9,544 bases of DNA from an uncultured bacterium (lineage in GTDB: Bacteria > Bacteroidota > Bacteroidia > Bacteroidales > JACABE01), in assembly GCA_903911455.1 (NCBI GenBank), contig CAIWDQ010000419.1, forward strand, positions 1 through 9,544. The letters run 5' to 3'. A program made the position numbers and the translations under genes. Positions 1-8,177 of the stretch are shown here, in pieces; the stretch's first letter is position 1; each line of letters opens with the position of its first letter. Below the pieces are notes generated by a model. The model ran no database searches. It worked only from the letters and a program-made list of their open reading frames with translations, and was not told the DNA's origin.

Positions 1-3000
1 CATCTTCTAAATTTCTATTAACACATTCATCACATATAGCCAGAATTATTTTACTACCATCATGTTTACTACCCCAGCCACCATCTATTATGTGAATAAT
101 ACCACCCTCTATTGTTTCATTATTAATAGTATGCTCATATATTGTACTCTCTATATTTGATGATTTATTATTACTTATACGTAAATAGTAGATGCCTTTA
201 CTAACTTTGCTAATATCTATTGTTTGCAATTTAAAATCAGCATTGATAGATGTATTATAAATTAGTTTGCCTGTTAAATCGTTAATTTCTATTATTGCCA
301 TACCATTCATTGTATCATCTAACTGAATAAATAGTTTATCGTTTGCTGGATTAGGATAAATTTTGATATTTGAGTAATTAGAAACTTGAGGTTTAACTAA
401 AGGTAGCAGAAAGGTGTTATTATTAGTTTGAAAATTATCAGTAACACTAATATCAAGTATTGCTCTGGCATTATATACAGCATTGCCTCCAGTTAAAGGC
501 GATTGCATTGCTATATTATATAATATCAAAGAATCGCTTGAATATATAATTGAATCTACTGCAATTCTATTAAGATATATACGATTTACTTCTTTACTAT
601 TGGTTTCTATCAAATTCTGTGGTGTAATAGTAGTATTCAACGCTTTTGCAGCAGTATAATTTTTAGTTTTTATAAATTTTTTAATTTTAGAAAATTTACC
701 AATATTAGTATTTAAATTAGAGTTATGAAAGTTTTGGAATATCTGGTCATTTGCTGTCCCCATATTTAACAAAGAAGGCTTATCGTCAAGCATATTATAC
801 ACAAACTCCTTAGCCATATATTTGTTTTCTACTGATAAAGTACTGTATGTTATGCTGTCTTTAATTATTTTTCTTAAATGAACATAATAATCAGTTAAAA
901 TAGTTGCATTCTGATTAGTAGCTGCTATACTTTTATCTGAAATACAATTAGGATTTGGTGGTCTATTTGGATAAGATGTTATATAATTACTTGTTAGATT
1001 ACTCATATCTAAATATGGCCCCAAAGGTCCAGTATTATTTGTAAGCCATTGATGATTCCATCTTGGAAGTGGAGTATTTATTGTAGTACCATACATACGA
1101 TTATTTAGAATTTGTGGTAAATTTTGATATGTCCATTGATTATCGGAGGCATCTGTTGAATATGGTAAATTATTAAAAAGAGTAGCACCTGAAAAATAAA
1201 AGCCATAATCACAATCTAATAACTGATTACATGAATATTCGGTGTATTCAGCATGATCTTTTACTATGATACCATAATAAAGATCATTAATATAATTTTG
1301 CTGTATTAACGATCTATGAATATCTGCTAAATAGATTCCTGCTGCATTCCAAATTTTATGAGGTGAATAAGTAATAGTATTATTTGTAATAGTTACATTA
1401 TCACCATTAGTATTAAAAATGCCGGTATTAGTATAATTATAAATATCAAGTTGAATTGTATTAGCATCAATTTTACATAAAGCAGGTGTAATAGTATTAT
1501 TCCCACTTGCATTACTCATCAAAATTCCTATTCTTGCATTATCAATACTATTATTAGTTATTAATAAATCATTCGTCAATATCGAACTGGTCTGTAATTC
1601 AAACATAACAGATGTAGCGCCTTGAGTAGAAGAAATAGGAACACCAGGTGTCATTGCTATAGTATTATTACTTATAATACTCCCTCTAATACAATCTTTA
1701 CTATGAATAGAAACAAAATTTTGTTTTATAAAATTATTATTTTCAATATCCATATATGTATCATAACCAAAAATACCTACGTTGCAACCATTGAAAGTAT
1801 TCGTTGAGTAATTTGAACTTCCACCAATAATAATATTATGTGGTGCAGGGTTATCCAGTTTGTTAATTGAAAAAATAGCAGCTTCATCAGGTAATGATGG
1901 AATACCGGAATAAGAAGGCGGATTGGGACTACTAATAGCAATATTCGTAAAGTTATTATTATAAACTTCAACAGCATCCGAATAATCACTCTTTATACCA
2001 TACTGCAAACCTACAAAATTATTTTGTAATAATGGATCAGTATTATCACCTATAGTTAAAACTTCGGTATTATTTTCTAAATTAATACCTGTAAGATGAT
2101 TATTCCCACTAAAATAACCTTGATTATTTACAGCATCATATTTAAATGTGTTAGCTGTAATATAACCTGGATTTGGATAAAAATAGTTACTTGATACTTT
2201 TATCCCAATTTGATTATTAACAAAAGTTGTATTTGTTATATTAAAGTTTCCACCATATTCACTTTGAACAACGGCTTTTGCATCCTGAATTACATCACTA
2301 TCTAATATTAAATGTGAAGTCAAATTTGGATAAACTAAACTAGCAGTAGGACTCGAAATACCATCCCAATAACAAGAACAACCTTTAATATATGAGTTAG
2401 TTATTGACAAAGTAACACCGGGATAGATATAAAGTTTTGCATTAGGACTCATTATAATATTAGGACAATTATCAATATAAAGATTCTGATCAATTAATAC
2501 AATTCCTTCAAAATATACTACATCAGTACTATTTGTATAAAAAGGAGTACCAGATGTTGTTCCTAAACCACCAAAAATAGAATTTGTAAAAGTTGAAGCA
2601 AAAGAACCATCTTTTATGTAAAATTTGGCATTCGGTACACAATTAAAAGTGGGGGTTATAGGTAGTTGACCATAATATAAACAACCATGGCTATCTATAC
2701 CATTTACTTCAATTGTTCCAGCACCTCCATAACTCCAATTTATTTCAGCTTCATAAAATGGTAAGGAATATCCGGTTTCAATATAAGCTGATTGTGGTAA
2801 TGTCCAAGTATAGTTTACTGTAGTATAATGTGGAGTAATCGTAAATAATCCTTGCATACAATCATCAATATTACCATTTATTGTAACTTGCGTTACAGTG
2901 GATGCAGGTAAACTATTAAAATTAATCGTTTTTGTACCATGATACATTGTACATCCTGTGTTTGGGTCAATACCATCAACTGAAATAATAAAATTCCCAT

Positions 3001-4342
3001 TAAAAGTATAATCTGTAAAATTAATATCAATGCTGGTATTAGAATTAGAATTAATTGTAACATTTGTTGGAGCAAAAGACCAGTTGTAAGTAATTCCTGG
3101 AATAGGGCTATTAATTGAAAATATTCCATGTCTATGACATTTATCATCAATTGTACCATCAATTAATATTTGAGTAGGTGAAAGTTTTAAAGATACATTA
3201 TCAATATAAGCCATTTTATCAGTGACAGTTGGAGAACCATACTTAATCTCAAATGCAATAGTATTATAACTATTAATATTTGTTATTGAGTTTAAAAAAG
3301 AGGCAGGTAATTGAATTGTCTTAGGTTGCCAACCTATTTGTCCGGTATTACTTATATCACCAATATATATTCCATCTGTTGTAGTTGGCCAACAATAACC
3401 ACTTGTAACAGAAAGGCAAGGTACGTAATCAGATTCTTTAATTAAATATACATTAAAGCCATAATTCCCTTGCCAACCATTTGTTCCATTTTCATTAATT
3501 TTATATTCAAAATCTAACTGATATGAAGTATTTGGTAGTAAACCAATACCTCCACCAATAATTGAATTTCCAGTTAATTTTGTAAAAATGCCAGATCCAG
3601 CAGTTGAAATGCCTCCATGATATAAAACAAGATGATTATGATGAATAATATCATTATTTTCTCTTTTTATAAATGGCATAGTACTTCCAAAACTAAACCA
3701 ATTGCAACAACCTGTGTAATTTAAATCACCGTATGTAGGATTATAATAAGATTCAAAACATGACAAACAAAGAATACCATTATAATAATTCATGTCATTA
3801 GCATAATTTATTTCATATGGATAATGAGGGACTGAAAAATAAGTTAACGCAGCATCCAAATCTGTAGAAATATTCTCAAAGTCTCCATTTGCATTTAATG
3901 AACAAGAATTTGGATTACATGCAGGTAGTGGTGATATTTGAAATCTTGTATTTAAACATAATAACGGTAAATAACTATTAATGGGGCTATTTTGAATTAT
4001 CTGTATATAGTATTTACTCCCAATTTGCAAATGTGTTGCAAGTATGTTATTCATTGATAGACGCATACTATCAACAAATATAAGACTATCACAACTTCCA
4101 GTGTAAATATTAATTTTTGTGAAAATAGTGGTATTACTATCTAATAATGGATTTAGAATAATTCCAAAATATATGGAGTCAGCATAAAAAGTTAACCAAT
4201 ATTCAGAAGATTGAATATTATAATTTTGTACGCTATTAATATTCTTTAATGTATCTGCACTACTACAAATATCTTGTCCGTTTACATTCATAATTGAAAA
4301 ATTGAGGAGCAAAGATACGAATAAAATTAAAAGTTTTTTCAT
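1..4342 (-). CDS. Giant secreted beta-helix protein with T9SS type A sorting domain (3' end beyond window)
   Basis: The frame is open for 1447 codons from an ATG at 4342 to the window edge, so the C-terminus is missing. Residues 1-23 form a signal peptide (MKKLLILFVSLLLNFSIM, then NVNGQD). About 125-385 looks like a jelly-roll carbohydrate-binding domain ending in a DNVSLKL-type strand. About 390-570 holds two Ig/PKD-like modules with matching openings (IDGTIDDKC and INGNIDDC, each followed by a Y-x-W strand). About 600-1050 is rich in short Asn/Gly/Ile turns (NNxF, NNTI, GI) typical of a right-handed parallel beta-helix. About 1130-1270 is more helical. The sorting domain starts near 1320 (IYPNP at 1328-1332) and runs to KGIYYLRISNN. 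In this family the sorting domain directs outer-membrane export by T9SS and surface anchoring or release. Oddly, the frame continues past it for over 50 residues with GGWGSKHDG (1421-1429) and CDEC (1437-1440). The substrate is unknown; adhesin or polysaccharide-binding roles are possible. Coding is certain; function is inferred. Confidence 0.9.
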   Translation of the reverse strand, partial: MKKLLILFVSLLLNFSIMNVNGQDICSSADTLKNINSVQNYNIQSSEYWLTFYADSIYFGIILNPLLDSNTTIFTKINIYTGSCDSLIFVDSMRLSMNNILATHLQIGSKYYIQIIQNSPINSYLPLLCLNTRFQISPLPACNPNSCSLNANGDFENISTDLDAALTYFSVPHYPYEINYANDMNYYNGILCLSCFESYYNPTYGDLNYTGCCNWFSFGSTMPFIKRENNDIIHHNHLVLYHGGISTAGSGIFTKLTGNSIIGGGIGLLPNTSYQLDFEYKINENGTNGWQGNYGFNVYLIKESDYVPCLSVTSGYCWPTTTDGIYIGDISNTGQIGWQPKTIQLPASFLNSITNINSYNTIAFEIKYGSPTVTDKMAYIDNVSLKLSPTQILIDGTIDDKCHRHGIFSINSPIPGITYNWSFAPTNVTINSNSNTSIDINFTDYTFNGNFIISVDGIDPNTGCTMYHGTKTINFNSLPASTVTQVTINGNIDDCMQGLFTITPHYTTVNYTWTLPQSAYIETGYSLPFYEAEINWSYGGAGTIEVNGIDSHGCLYYGQLPITPTFNCVPNAKFYIKDGSFASTFTNSIFGGLGTTSGTPFYTNSTDVVYFEGIVLIDQNLYIDNCPNIIMSPNAKLYIYPGVTLSITNSYIKGCSCYWDGISSPTASLVYPNLTSHLILDSDVIQDAKAVVQSEYGGNFNITNTTFVNNQIGIKVSSNYFYPNPGYITANTFKYDAVNNQGYFSGNNHLTGINLENNTEVLTIGDNTDPLLQNNFVGLQYGIKSDYSDAVEVYNNNFTNIAISSPNPPSYSGIPSLPDEAAIFSINKLDNPAPHNIIIGGSSNYSTNTFNGCNVGIFGYDTYMDIENNNFIKQNFVSIHSKDCIRGSIISNNTIAMTPGVPISSTQGATSVMFELQTSSILTNDLLITNNSIDNARIGILMSNASGNNTITPALCKIDANTIQLDIYNYTNTGIFNTNGDNVTITNNTITYSPHKIWNAAGIYLADIHRSLIQQNYINDLYYGIIVKDHAEYTEYSCNQLLDCDYGFYFSGATLFNNLPYSTDASDNQWTYQNLPQILNNRMYGTTINTPLPRWNHQWLTNNTGPLGPYLDMSNLTSNYITSYPNRPPNPNCISDKSIAATNQNATILTDYYVHLRKIIKDSITYSTLSVENKYMAKEFVYNMLDDKPSLLNMGTANDQIFQNFHNSNLNTNIGKFSKIKKFIKTKNYTAAKALNTTITPQNLIETNSKEVNRIYLNRIAVDSIIYSSDSLILYNIAMQSPLTGGNAVYNARAILDISVTDNFQTNNNTFLLPLVKPQVSNYSNIKIYPNPANDKLFIQLDDTMNGMAIIEINDLTGKLIYNTSINADFKLQTIDISKVSKGIYYLRISNNKSSNIESTIYEHTINNETIEGGIIHIIDGGWGSKHDGSKIILAICDECVNRNLED

Positions 4343-4390
4343 TTGTAAAAATATTTCCGAAATTAAAAAATAAAAAGTATTGCTTTAAGA

Positions 4391-4400
4391 CACCTCCTTT
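4391..4400 (-). promoter_or_regulatory. Full-length Shine-Dalgarno match, displaced from the start codon
   Basis: On the minus strand the bases AAAGGAGGTG are a perfect complement of the usual 16S rRNA 3' end, but 48 bases separate them from the ATG at 4342. Bacteroidota genes normally lack such sites, and the other genes here have none. No plausible start codon follows at normal spacing: the overlapping GTG is followed by TCT and a TAA stop. The role is unknown. Confidence 0.4.
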
Positions 4401-4458
4401 TTTTCTACTTTTATTCTAAAAATCGAGGTAACTTAAAAACGGAGAAGCTTAAAACCGC

Positions 4459-4478
4459 TGCTATCAGGATTGATAGCA
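4459..4478. repeat. Perfect 8-bp inverted repeat (hairpin)
   Basis: TGCTATCA and TGATAGCA are separated by GGAT, giving a perfect 8-bp stem with a 4-base loop. No T-run follows on either strand, so this is not a standard intrinsic terminator. A near-direct repeat, CTTAAAAACGG then CTTAAAACCG, lies beside it (about 4432-4456). It may be a leader structure or a piece of a dispersed element. Confidence 0.55.
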
Positions 4479-4691
4479 AACGGTACCTGCACCTTTTTTG
4501 TATTTATTAAGAATGAAAACGTTTACAATTTGAAAAAATTGGAAAGAATATTCTTTTAGGAAGATATATATTCGCATTAATTTAACTTTATATAGATAAC
4601 TAAAGCCTAAAAACAGACTTACAGCTATGAATATAATTTTAAAAATGATAAAAGCGAATACAGGTAACATTTTTTTAATTTTAATAATTTG

Positions 4692-4699
4692 CAAATATA
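4692..4699 (-). promoter_or_regulatory. Bacteroidota -7 promoter box (TATATTTG)
   Basis: Read on the minus strand the bases are TATATTTG, an exact match to the Bacteroidota -7 consensus TAnnTTTG. Transcription would start near 4685 and run toward the giant secreted gene with a leader of about 340 bases. I see no clear -33 TTG at the expected distance, which lowers confidence. Confidence 0.4.
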
Positions 4700-4801
4700 A
4701 AACATTTTTATGTATATTGTTAGGTTTTTCACAATATTTTTTGTTAATAAAAAGTTAAATAAATTATTTGTGATGTAAATAGGGGGTTGTAGCTATGCTA
4801 A

Positions 4802-4839
4802 AAAAAAGCTCCAACAATTCTATTTGTTAGAGCTTTTTT
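4802..4839 (-). terminator. Bidirectional intrinsic terminator
   Basis: AAAAAAGCTC-C-AACAA pairs with TTGTT-A-GAGCTTTTTT around a 6-base loop, with one C/A mismatch. Leftward the stem is followed by eight T residues, and rightward by six. No rightward gene precedes it closely, so it most likely ends leftward transcription from ubiD. That would leave a repeat-filled 3' untranslated region of about 530 bases. Confidence 0.75.
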
Positions 4840-4856
4840 ATTCACTTAGTCTCTCC

Positions 4857-4957
4857 CTCTCTTAGTCTCTCTTTCTCCCAATCACTCCCTCTCTCAGTCT
4901 CTCTTTCTCCCAATCATTCCCTCTCTCAGTCTCTTAGTCTCTCCCTCTCTCAGTCTT
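4857..4957. repeat. CT-rich 32-bp tandem repeat
   Basis: Two adjacent 32-bp units (4857-4888 and 4889-4920) match at all but two positions. A partial, rearranged third copy runs to about 4955. Each unit starts CTCTC(T/C)TAGT or CTCTCTCAGT and contains CTTTCTCCCAATCA. The plus strand is almost pure pyrimidine. No coding function is apparent. Confidence 0.8.
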
Positions 4958-5354
4958 CTTTTTCACTTTTACATTCCTTCATGTCATGATTGCCTTCCTG
5001 CAAATACTTTTACAATTCTATATGTCATGATTGCCTCCTTTTTTTTATTTTTACAGTTTCTGATGTTATTTATTGCCTCCCTTTTTTTATTTTTACAATT
5101 CCTGAATGTTTTTATTGCCTCCCTTTTTTTATTTGTGCAGTTTTAGATGTCATGATAGCCTCCCTTTTTTTATTTATACAGTTCCGGCAAATGTTTTTAC
5201 AAGTCCTGAAATTGATTTTACAGCAATTTTTTTTGATTATACAAACTCTTTAATGTCTTGTACAGTTTTGAGAATTGATTTTACAACTCAGTTAATAATA
5301 TCTACAGATTTTTATAGTGTAATTACACCAACGAAAAGTGATTCTACAGTAAAA
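4958..5354. repeat. Degenerate 21/41-bp tandem repeat array behind ubiD
   Basis: ATGT-starting units begin at 4981, 5022, 5063, 5106, 5147 and 5190, giving spacings of 41, 41, 43, 41 and 43 bases. On the minus strand, which is the sense of the ubiD transcript, each unit splits into two halves of about 21 bases. One half is ACTGTAAAAATAAAAAAAGG-like and the other is AGGCAATCATGACATCA-like. The first half recurs in more decayed form (CTGTAnAATCA) up to about 5350, just beyond the ubiD stop codon. Apparent open frames on the plus strand only re-read this repeat. The rest of the gene-free stretch 4840-5368 holds nothing else I can identify. Confidence 0.75.
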
Positions 5355-5368
5355 CTAATGATTTATAC

Positions 5369-7276
5369 CTAATCTTCTTCCGCGACAGCGCCACCTTTAA
5401 ATAATAAAGGCTTATACTTAAGTGATGGTGAAGGAATAAATGTTCCTAATCCTAGTTTGTCCCACTTCTTATCAATACTTGCAATTGTGACATCATCAAC
5501 AACTACAATATTTGGCCAGTCTCTGGTAAAACCATCATATAGTTTAGTTTTGCGTGTGCCATCAACAAATAAACCATTTTGTTTTTCATCCTCTTTATTA
5601 TTGATATAAAAACAATCTCTTTCAGGATCTATATTGTTAGCAGCCATCCATATTACATCTTTCATATTATACAAAGGAATGTTATCATCCATAAATAAAA
5701 CAAAAGCAAAATTAGTAAGCAAGCCCTCCCCTACTATATCATTTGCAAGCTTACGGGTATGATTCTTCCTGTCTTTTTTAATGGTGATAATAGCCAGAGG
5801 CAAATTAACATCATTAAAATCCTTAACATCCTTAACTTCAGGAAACATCTCCTTAATTTTATTTATATTAATGAAAGAAGTTATAGTAGAATTATCAACA
5901 TTAAAGGTCTCTTCCTTAGATTTGTTTGTGGCATCAATACCCAATTTACTGCCAAAGGCAAAACGCTTACTCGAATGATCTAAAACATCTACAGGCCCTT
6001 TAGAAAAATACACATCTTCATTAGAATTAACATTCTTAATAATAGCTTTAAAGACATCATTATAGTTATGAATATCCACATCGCCATCCATCACAATAAG
6101 TACCTTGTTGAACATCATCTGACCTGCACCCCACATAGCATTCATCACTTTATTTGCATGGCCGGGGTACTCCTTGTTAATCTTTACAATAACTATATTA
6201 TGAAAAACACCTTCGGCAGGCATATCCATGTCAATAATTTCGGGTAACATCGCCATTCTTATCGGAGTAAGGAATATTCTTTCGGTAGCTTTGCCAATAT
6301 ACGCATCTTCTTGAGGTGGAATTCCAACAATGGTGGCAGGGTACACTGCATCTTTGCGATGGGTAATGCAAGTTACGTGAAAACGAGGGTAATTATCCTG
6401 CAAAGAATAATAACCTGTATGATCCCCGAAAGGACCTTCACAAATTAATTCTTCGTTAGGATCAACATAACCTTCTATAACAAAATCAGCATCATAAGGT
6501 ACCTCTAAATCATTAGTAATACACTTAACGAGTTTTACTTTTTCCTTCCTCAGGAAACCTGCAAGCATATATTCATCCACATTATCGGGCAAAGGAGCTG
6601 TGGCAGAATAAGTATAAACAGGATCACCACCTAAAACAACACTTACAGGCATTCGCTGATTCAGCTTTTTATATTCGTGATAATGCCTTGCCGAATTTTT
6701 ATGTAAATGCCAGTGCATCCCTGTCATATTTTCGGTAAACACTTGCATACGATACATTCCAACGTTACGCATACCTGTTACCGGATCTTTAGTATTCACA
6801 ACGGGAAGTGTTATAAATGGTCCACCATCATGAACCCAGCATTTCAATACAGGTATCTTACTTAAATCAGGTTCCATATTTATAACCTGCTGACATTCGC
6901 CCTTTCCTTTAATAACTTTAGGCATCCACGAAGCAATATTACTCAACATCGGAAGTACTTTTAGCTTATCGGTAAATGATTCTTTAGGTGACGCAAGCTG
7001 CTTAAAGATATCTTCCATCTGCTTACCTGTTTCGTCAAGATCATTCACACCTAAAGTAATGCACATACGCTTGTACGATCCCATAGCATTCATCAATACA
7101 GGAAATTCTTTGCCTGTGTTTTCGAACAATAAGGCTTTTCCACCTTTATCCGACTTAGAAATTCTATCAGTAACTTCGGCAATCTCCAATTCGGGCGACA
7201 CAAATTCTTTGATACGGATTAATTCGCCTTCTTTTTCTAATGCTGAAATAAATTGTTGAATATTTTTAAATGCCAT
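5369..7276 (-). CDS. ubiD: UbiD family prenylated-FMN decarboxylase
   Basis: This 635-residue protein is a long-form member of the UbiD family, which uses prenylated FMN made by UbiX-type enzymes to decarboxylate aromatic or unsaturated acids in the cytoplasm. Recognisable motifs are RNVGMYRMQ (170-178), which carries the metal/cofactor Asn171 and Arg176, then GDPVYTYSATAPLP (217-230) and DEYMLAGFLR (234-243). EGPFGDHTGYYS (280-291) carries the Glu280/Asp285 pair matching the catalytic EGPFG(D/E) motif. GSKLGIDATNK (442-452) follows. The extra C-terminal part (about 455-635) makes it longer than E. coli UbiD (just under 500 residues), as in many Bacteroidota homologues. The substrate is not fixed by sequence. 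A menaquinone-pathway acid is a reasonable guess, but no quinone genes are nearby. The gene stands alone, divergent from tpx, and is followed by a repeat array and a terminator. Confidence 0.93.
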   Translation of the reverse strand: MAFKNIQQFISALEKEGELIRIKEFVSPELEIAEVTDRISKSDKGGKALLFENTGKEFPVLMNAMGSYKRMCITLGVNDLDETGKQMEDIFKQLASPKESFTDKLKVLPMLSNIASWMPKVIKGKGECQQVINMEPDLSKIPVLKCWVHDGGPFITLPVVNTKDPVTGMRNVGMYRMQVFTENMTGMHWHLHKNSARHYHEYKKLNQRMPVSVVLGGDPVYTYSATAPLPDNVDEYMLAGFLRKEKVKLVKCITNDLEVPYDADFVIEGYVDPNEELICEGPFGDHTGYYSLQDNYPRFHVTCITHRKDAVYPATIVGIPPQEDAYIGKATERIFLTPIRMAMLPEIIDMDMPAEGVFHNIVIVKINKEYPGHANKVMNAMWGAGQMMFNKVLIVMDGDVDIHNYNDVFKAIIKNVNSNEDVYFSKGPVDVLDHSSKRFAFGSKLGIDATNKSKEETFNVDNSTITSFININKIKEMFPEVKDVKDFNDVNLPLAIITIKKDRKNHTRKLANDIVGEGLLTNFAFVLFMDDNIPLYNMKDVIWMAANNIDPERDCFYINNKEDEKQNGLFVDGTRKTKLYDGFTRDWPNIVVVDDVTIASIDKKWDKLGLGTFIPSPSLKYKPLLFKGGAVAEED

Positions 7277-7459
7277 GATGATGCTTATATATATATTGTA
7301 TAAAACTGTGTTCTTTTTTACTTAAGTAATATTATTTTTTAAAAGATAAACTTACTTAACAAACCAAAGTGCAATATTACGCAAATTATTTTAAACATTT
7401 CCACCTGTTAGCTGTTTAACAAGAATTAAAAACAACTAATAACTTTAAAAAAAAATTAT
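7277..7459. promoter_or_regulatory. Divergent ubiD/tpx intergenic region with TTACTTAA sites
   Basis: Both flanking genes must start from this 183-base gap. It contains a perfect 12-bp palindrome TTACTTAAGTAA (7318-7329) and a second TTACTTAA (7352-7359), which could be paired operator half-sites. No exact TAnnTTTG box is visible for either gene. TAATATTG (minus, about 7373-7380) and TAACTTTA (plus, about 7440-7447) are one-mismatch candidates. Confidence 0.3.
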
Positions 7460-7972
7460 ATGCAAAAGAATCAAGGTGTAACTACCTTTATGGGAAATCC
7501 TTTAACATTGTTAGGCAACATGGTGAAAGTAGGTGATAAAGCTTACGATTTTACAGAACTTGCTGCTGATTTACATCCGGTAAAACTAAGCGACTATGCA
7601 GGCAAAGTAGTTATCATATCTGCTGTTCCATCAGTTGATACAGGTGTGTGTGCTGCACAAACCAGAAGATTTAATGTAGAAGCTGCAGGCTTAGGTGATG
7701 TAGTTATTTTAACAATTTCTTGTGATTTACCTTTCGCTTTAGGTCGTTTTTGTGCTGCCGAAGGTATCGACAAAGTGATTACAGTATCTGATCATAAAGA
7801 TACCGATTTTGGTTTGAATTATGGCTTCCTTTTAGAAGAATTACGTTTGTTGAACCGTGGTATTGTCATAGTTGATAAAGCAGGTATCGTACAATACGTA
7901 GAGTATGTAAAAGAAAATACTAATCATCCTGACTATGATGCAGCTATTGCAGCAGCTAAAAAATTAATCTAA
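7460..7972 (+). CDS. tpx: Thiol peroxidase (atypical 2-Cys peroxiredoxin)
   Basis: At 170 residues this is the usual Tpx length. The enzyme reduces hydrogen and alkyl peroxides in the cytoplasm with electrons from thioredoxin. The peroxidatic site PSVDTGVC ends at Cys64, preceded by Thr61. The resolving cysteine is Cys98 in DLPFALGRFCAAEG. The 34-residue spacing equals that of E. coli Tpx (Cys61 and Cys95), where the two form an intramolecular disulfide. The opening GVTTFMGNPLTLLG matches the family's N-terminal beta-hairpin, which supports the ATG at 7460 over the internal Met11. An A-rich stretch rather than a Shine-Dalgarno site precedes the start, as is normal in Bacteroidota. It is monocistronic, ending at a strong terminator 21 bases downstream. 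Nothing looks broken. Confidence 0.96.
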   Translation: MQKNQGVTTFMGNPLTLLGNMVKVGDKAYDFTELAADLHPVKLSDYAGKVVIISAVPSVDTGVCAAQTRRFNVEAAGLGDVVILTISCDLPFALGRFCAAEGIDKVITVSDHKDTDFGLNYGFLLEELRLLNRGIVIVDKAGIVQYVEYVKENTNHPDYDAAIAAAKKLI

Positions 7973-7993
7973 ACTAAAGTTTTTAAATTATTT

Positions 7994-8030
7994 AAAAAGA
8001 GGTTAACTTATATTAAGCTAACCTCTTTTT
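7994..8030 (+). terminator. Intrinsic terminator of tpx
   Basis: AAAAAGAGGTTA (7994-8005) pairs with TAACCTCTTTTT (8019-8030). An inner CTTA/TAAG stem and a TAT loop extend it, with a single A/C mismatch between the two stems. The T-run follows directly, about 20 bases after the tpx stop. Confidence 0.9.
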
Positions 8031-8123
8031 TATTATCCCTCACACATAAAAATTAACAATTCCTTAAATTTTCATTAAGAATATTTATTTCAACTCTAAG
8101 TCCATTAAGTTGTTTATATATTG

Positions 8124-8131
8124 TAATTTTG
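8124..8131 (+). promoter_or_regulatory. Bacteroidota -7 promoter box (TAATTTTG)
   Basis: TAATTTTG matches TAnnTTTG exactly and sits 46 bases before the ATG of the barrel-protein gene, predicting a start near 8138. A TTG lies upstream at 8110-8112, but it is closer than the usual -33 spacing. Confidence 0.55.
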
Positions 8132-8177
8132 CAAACAGGTTCTTTAATAGTATTAATAAGTCTTAAAAAAATTCATA

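Larger units (their letters stand above)
4343..4691 (-). other. Long leader region of the giant secreted gene
   Basis: About 350 bases lie between the likely promoter box and the ATG of the giant gene. The region contains a perfect hairpin (4459-4478) and a Shine-Dalgarno-like AAAGGAGGTG on the minus strand (4391-4400). It also contains a short open frame (4464-4694, minus; 68 codons from an ATG at 4670). That frame would encode a hydrophobic, Lys/Ile-rich peptide with one or two possible membrane segments, ending GAGTVCYQS, with its stop inside the hairpin. I do not recognise the peptide and doubt that it is a protein gene. A structured leader or a dispersed repeat copy is equally possible. 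Confidence 0.35.

Noticed and set aside
1622..3162. Open frames on both strands within the giant gene (plus 1622-1807, minus 1777-1989 and 2893-3162).
   Set aside because: All lie in other frames of the continuous minus-strand coding region, are low-complexity, and lack any recognisable domain.
4990..5372. Two overlapping plus-strand open frames of 87 and 88 codons.
   Set aside because: They re-read the 41-bp tandem repeat in two frames, giving repeated Phe/Leu/Cys-rich peptides. They have no start signal and no family resemblance.
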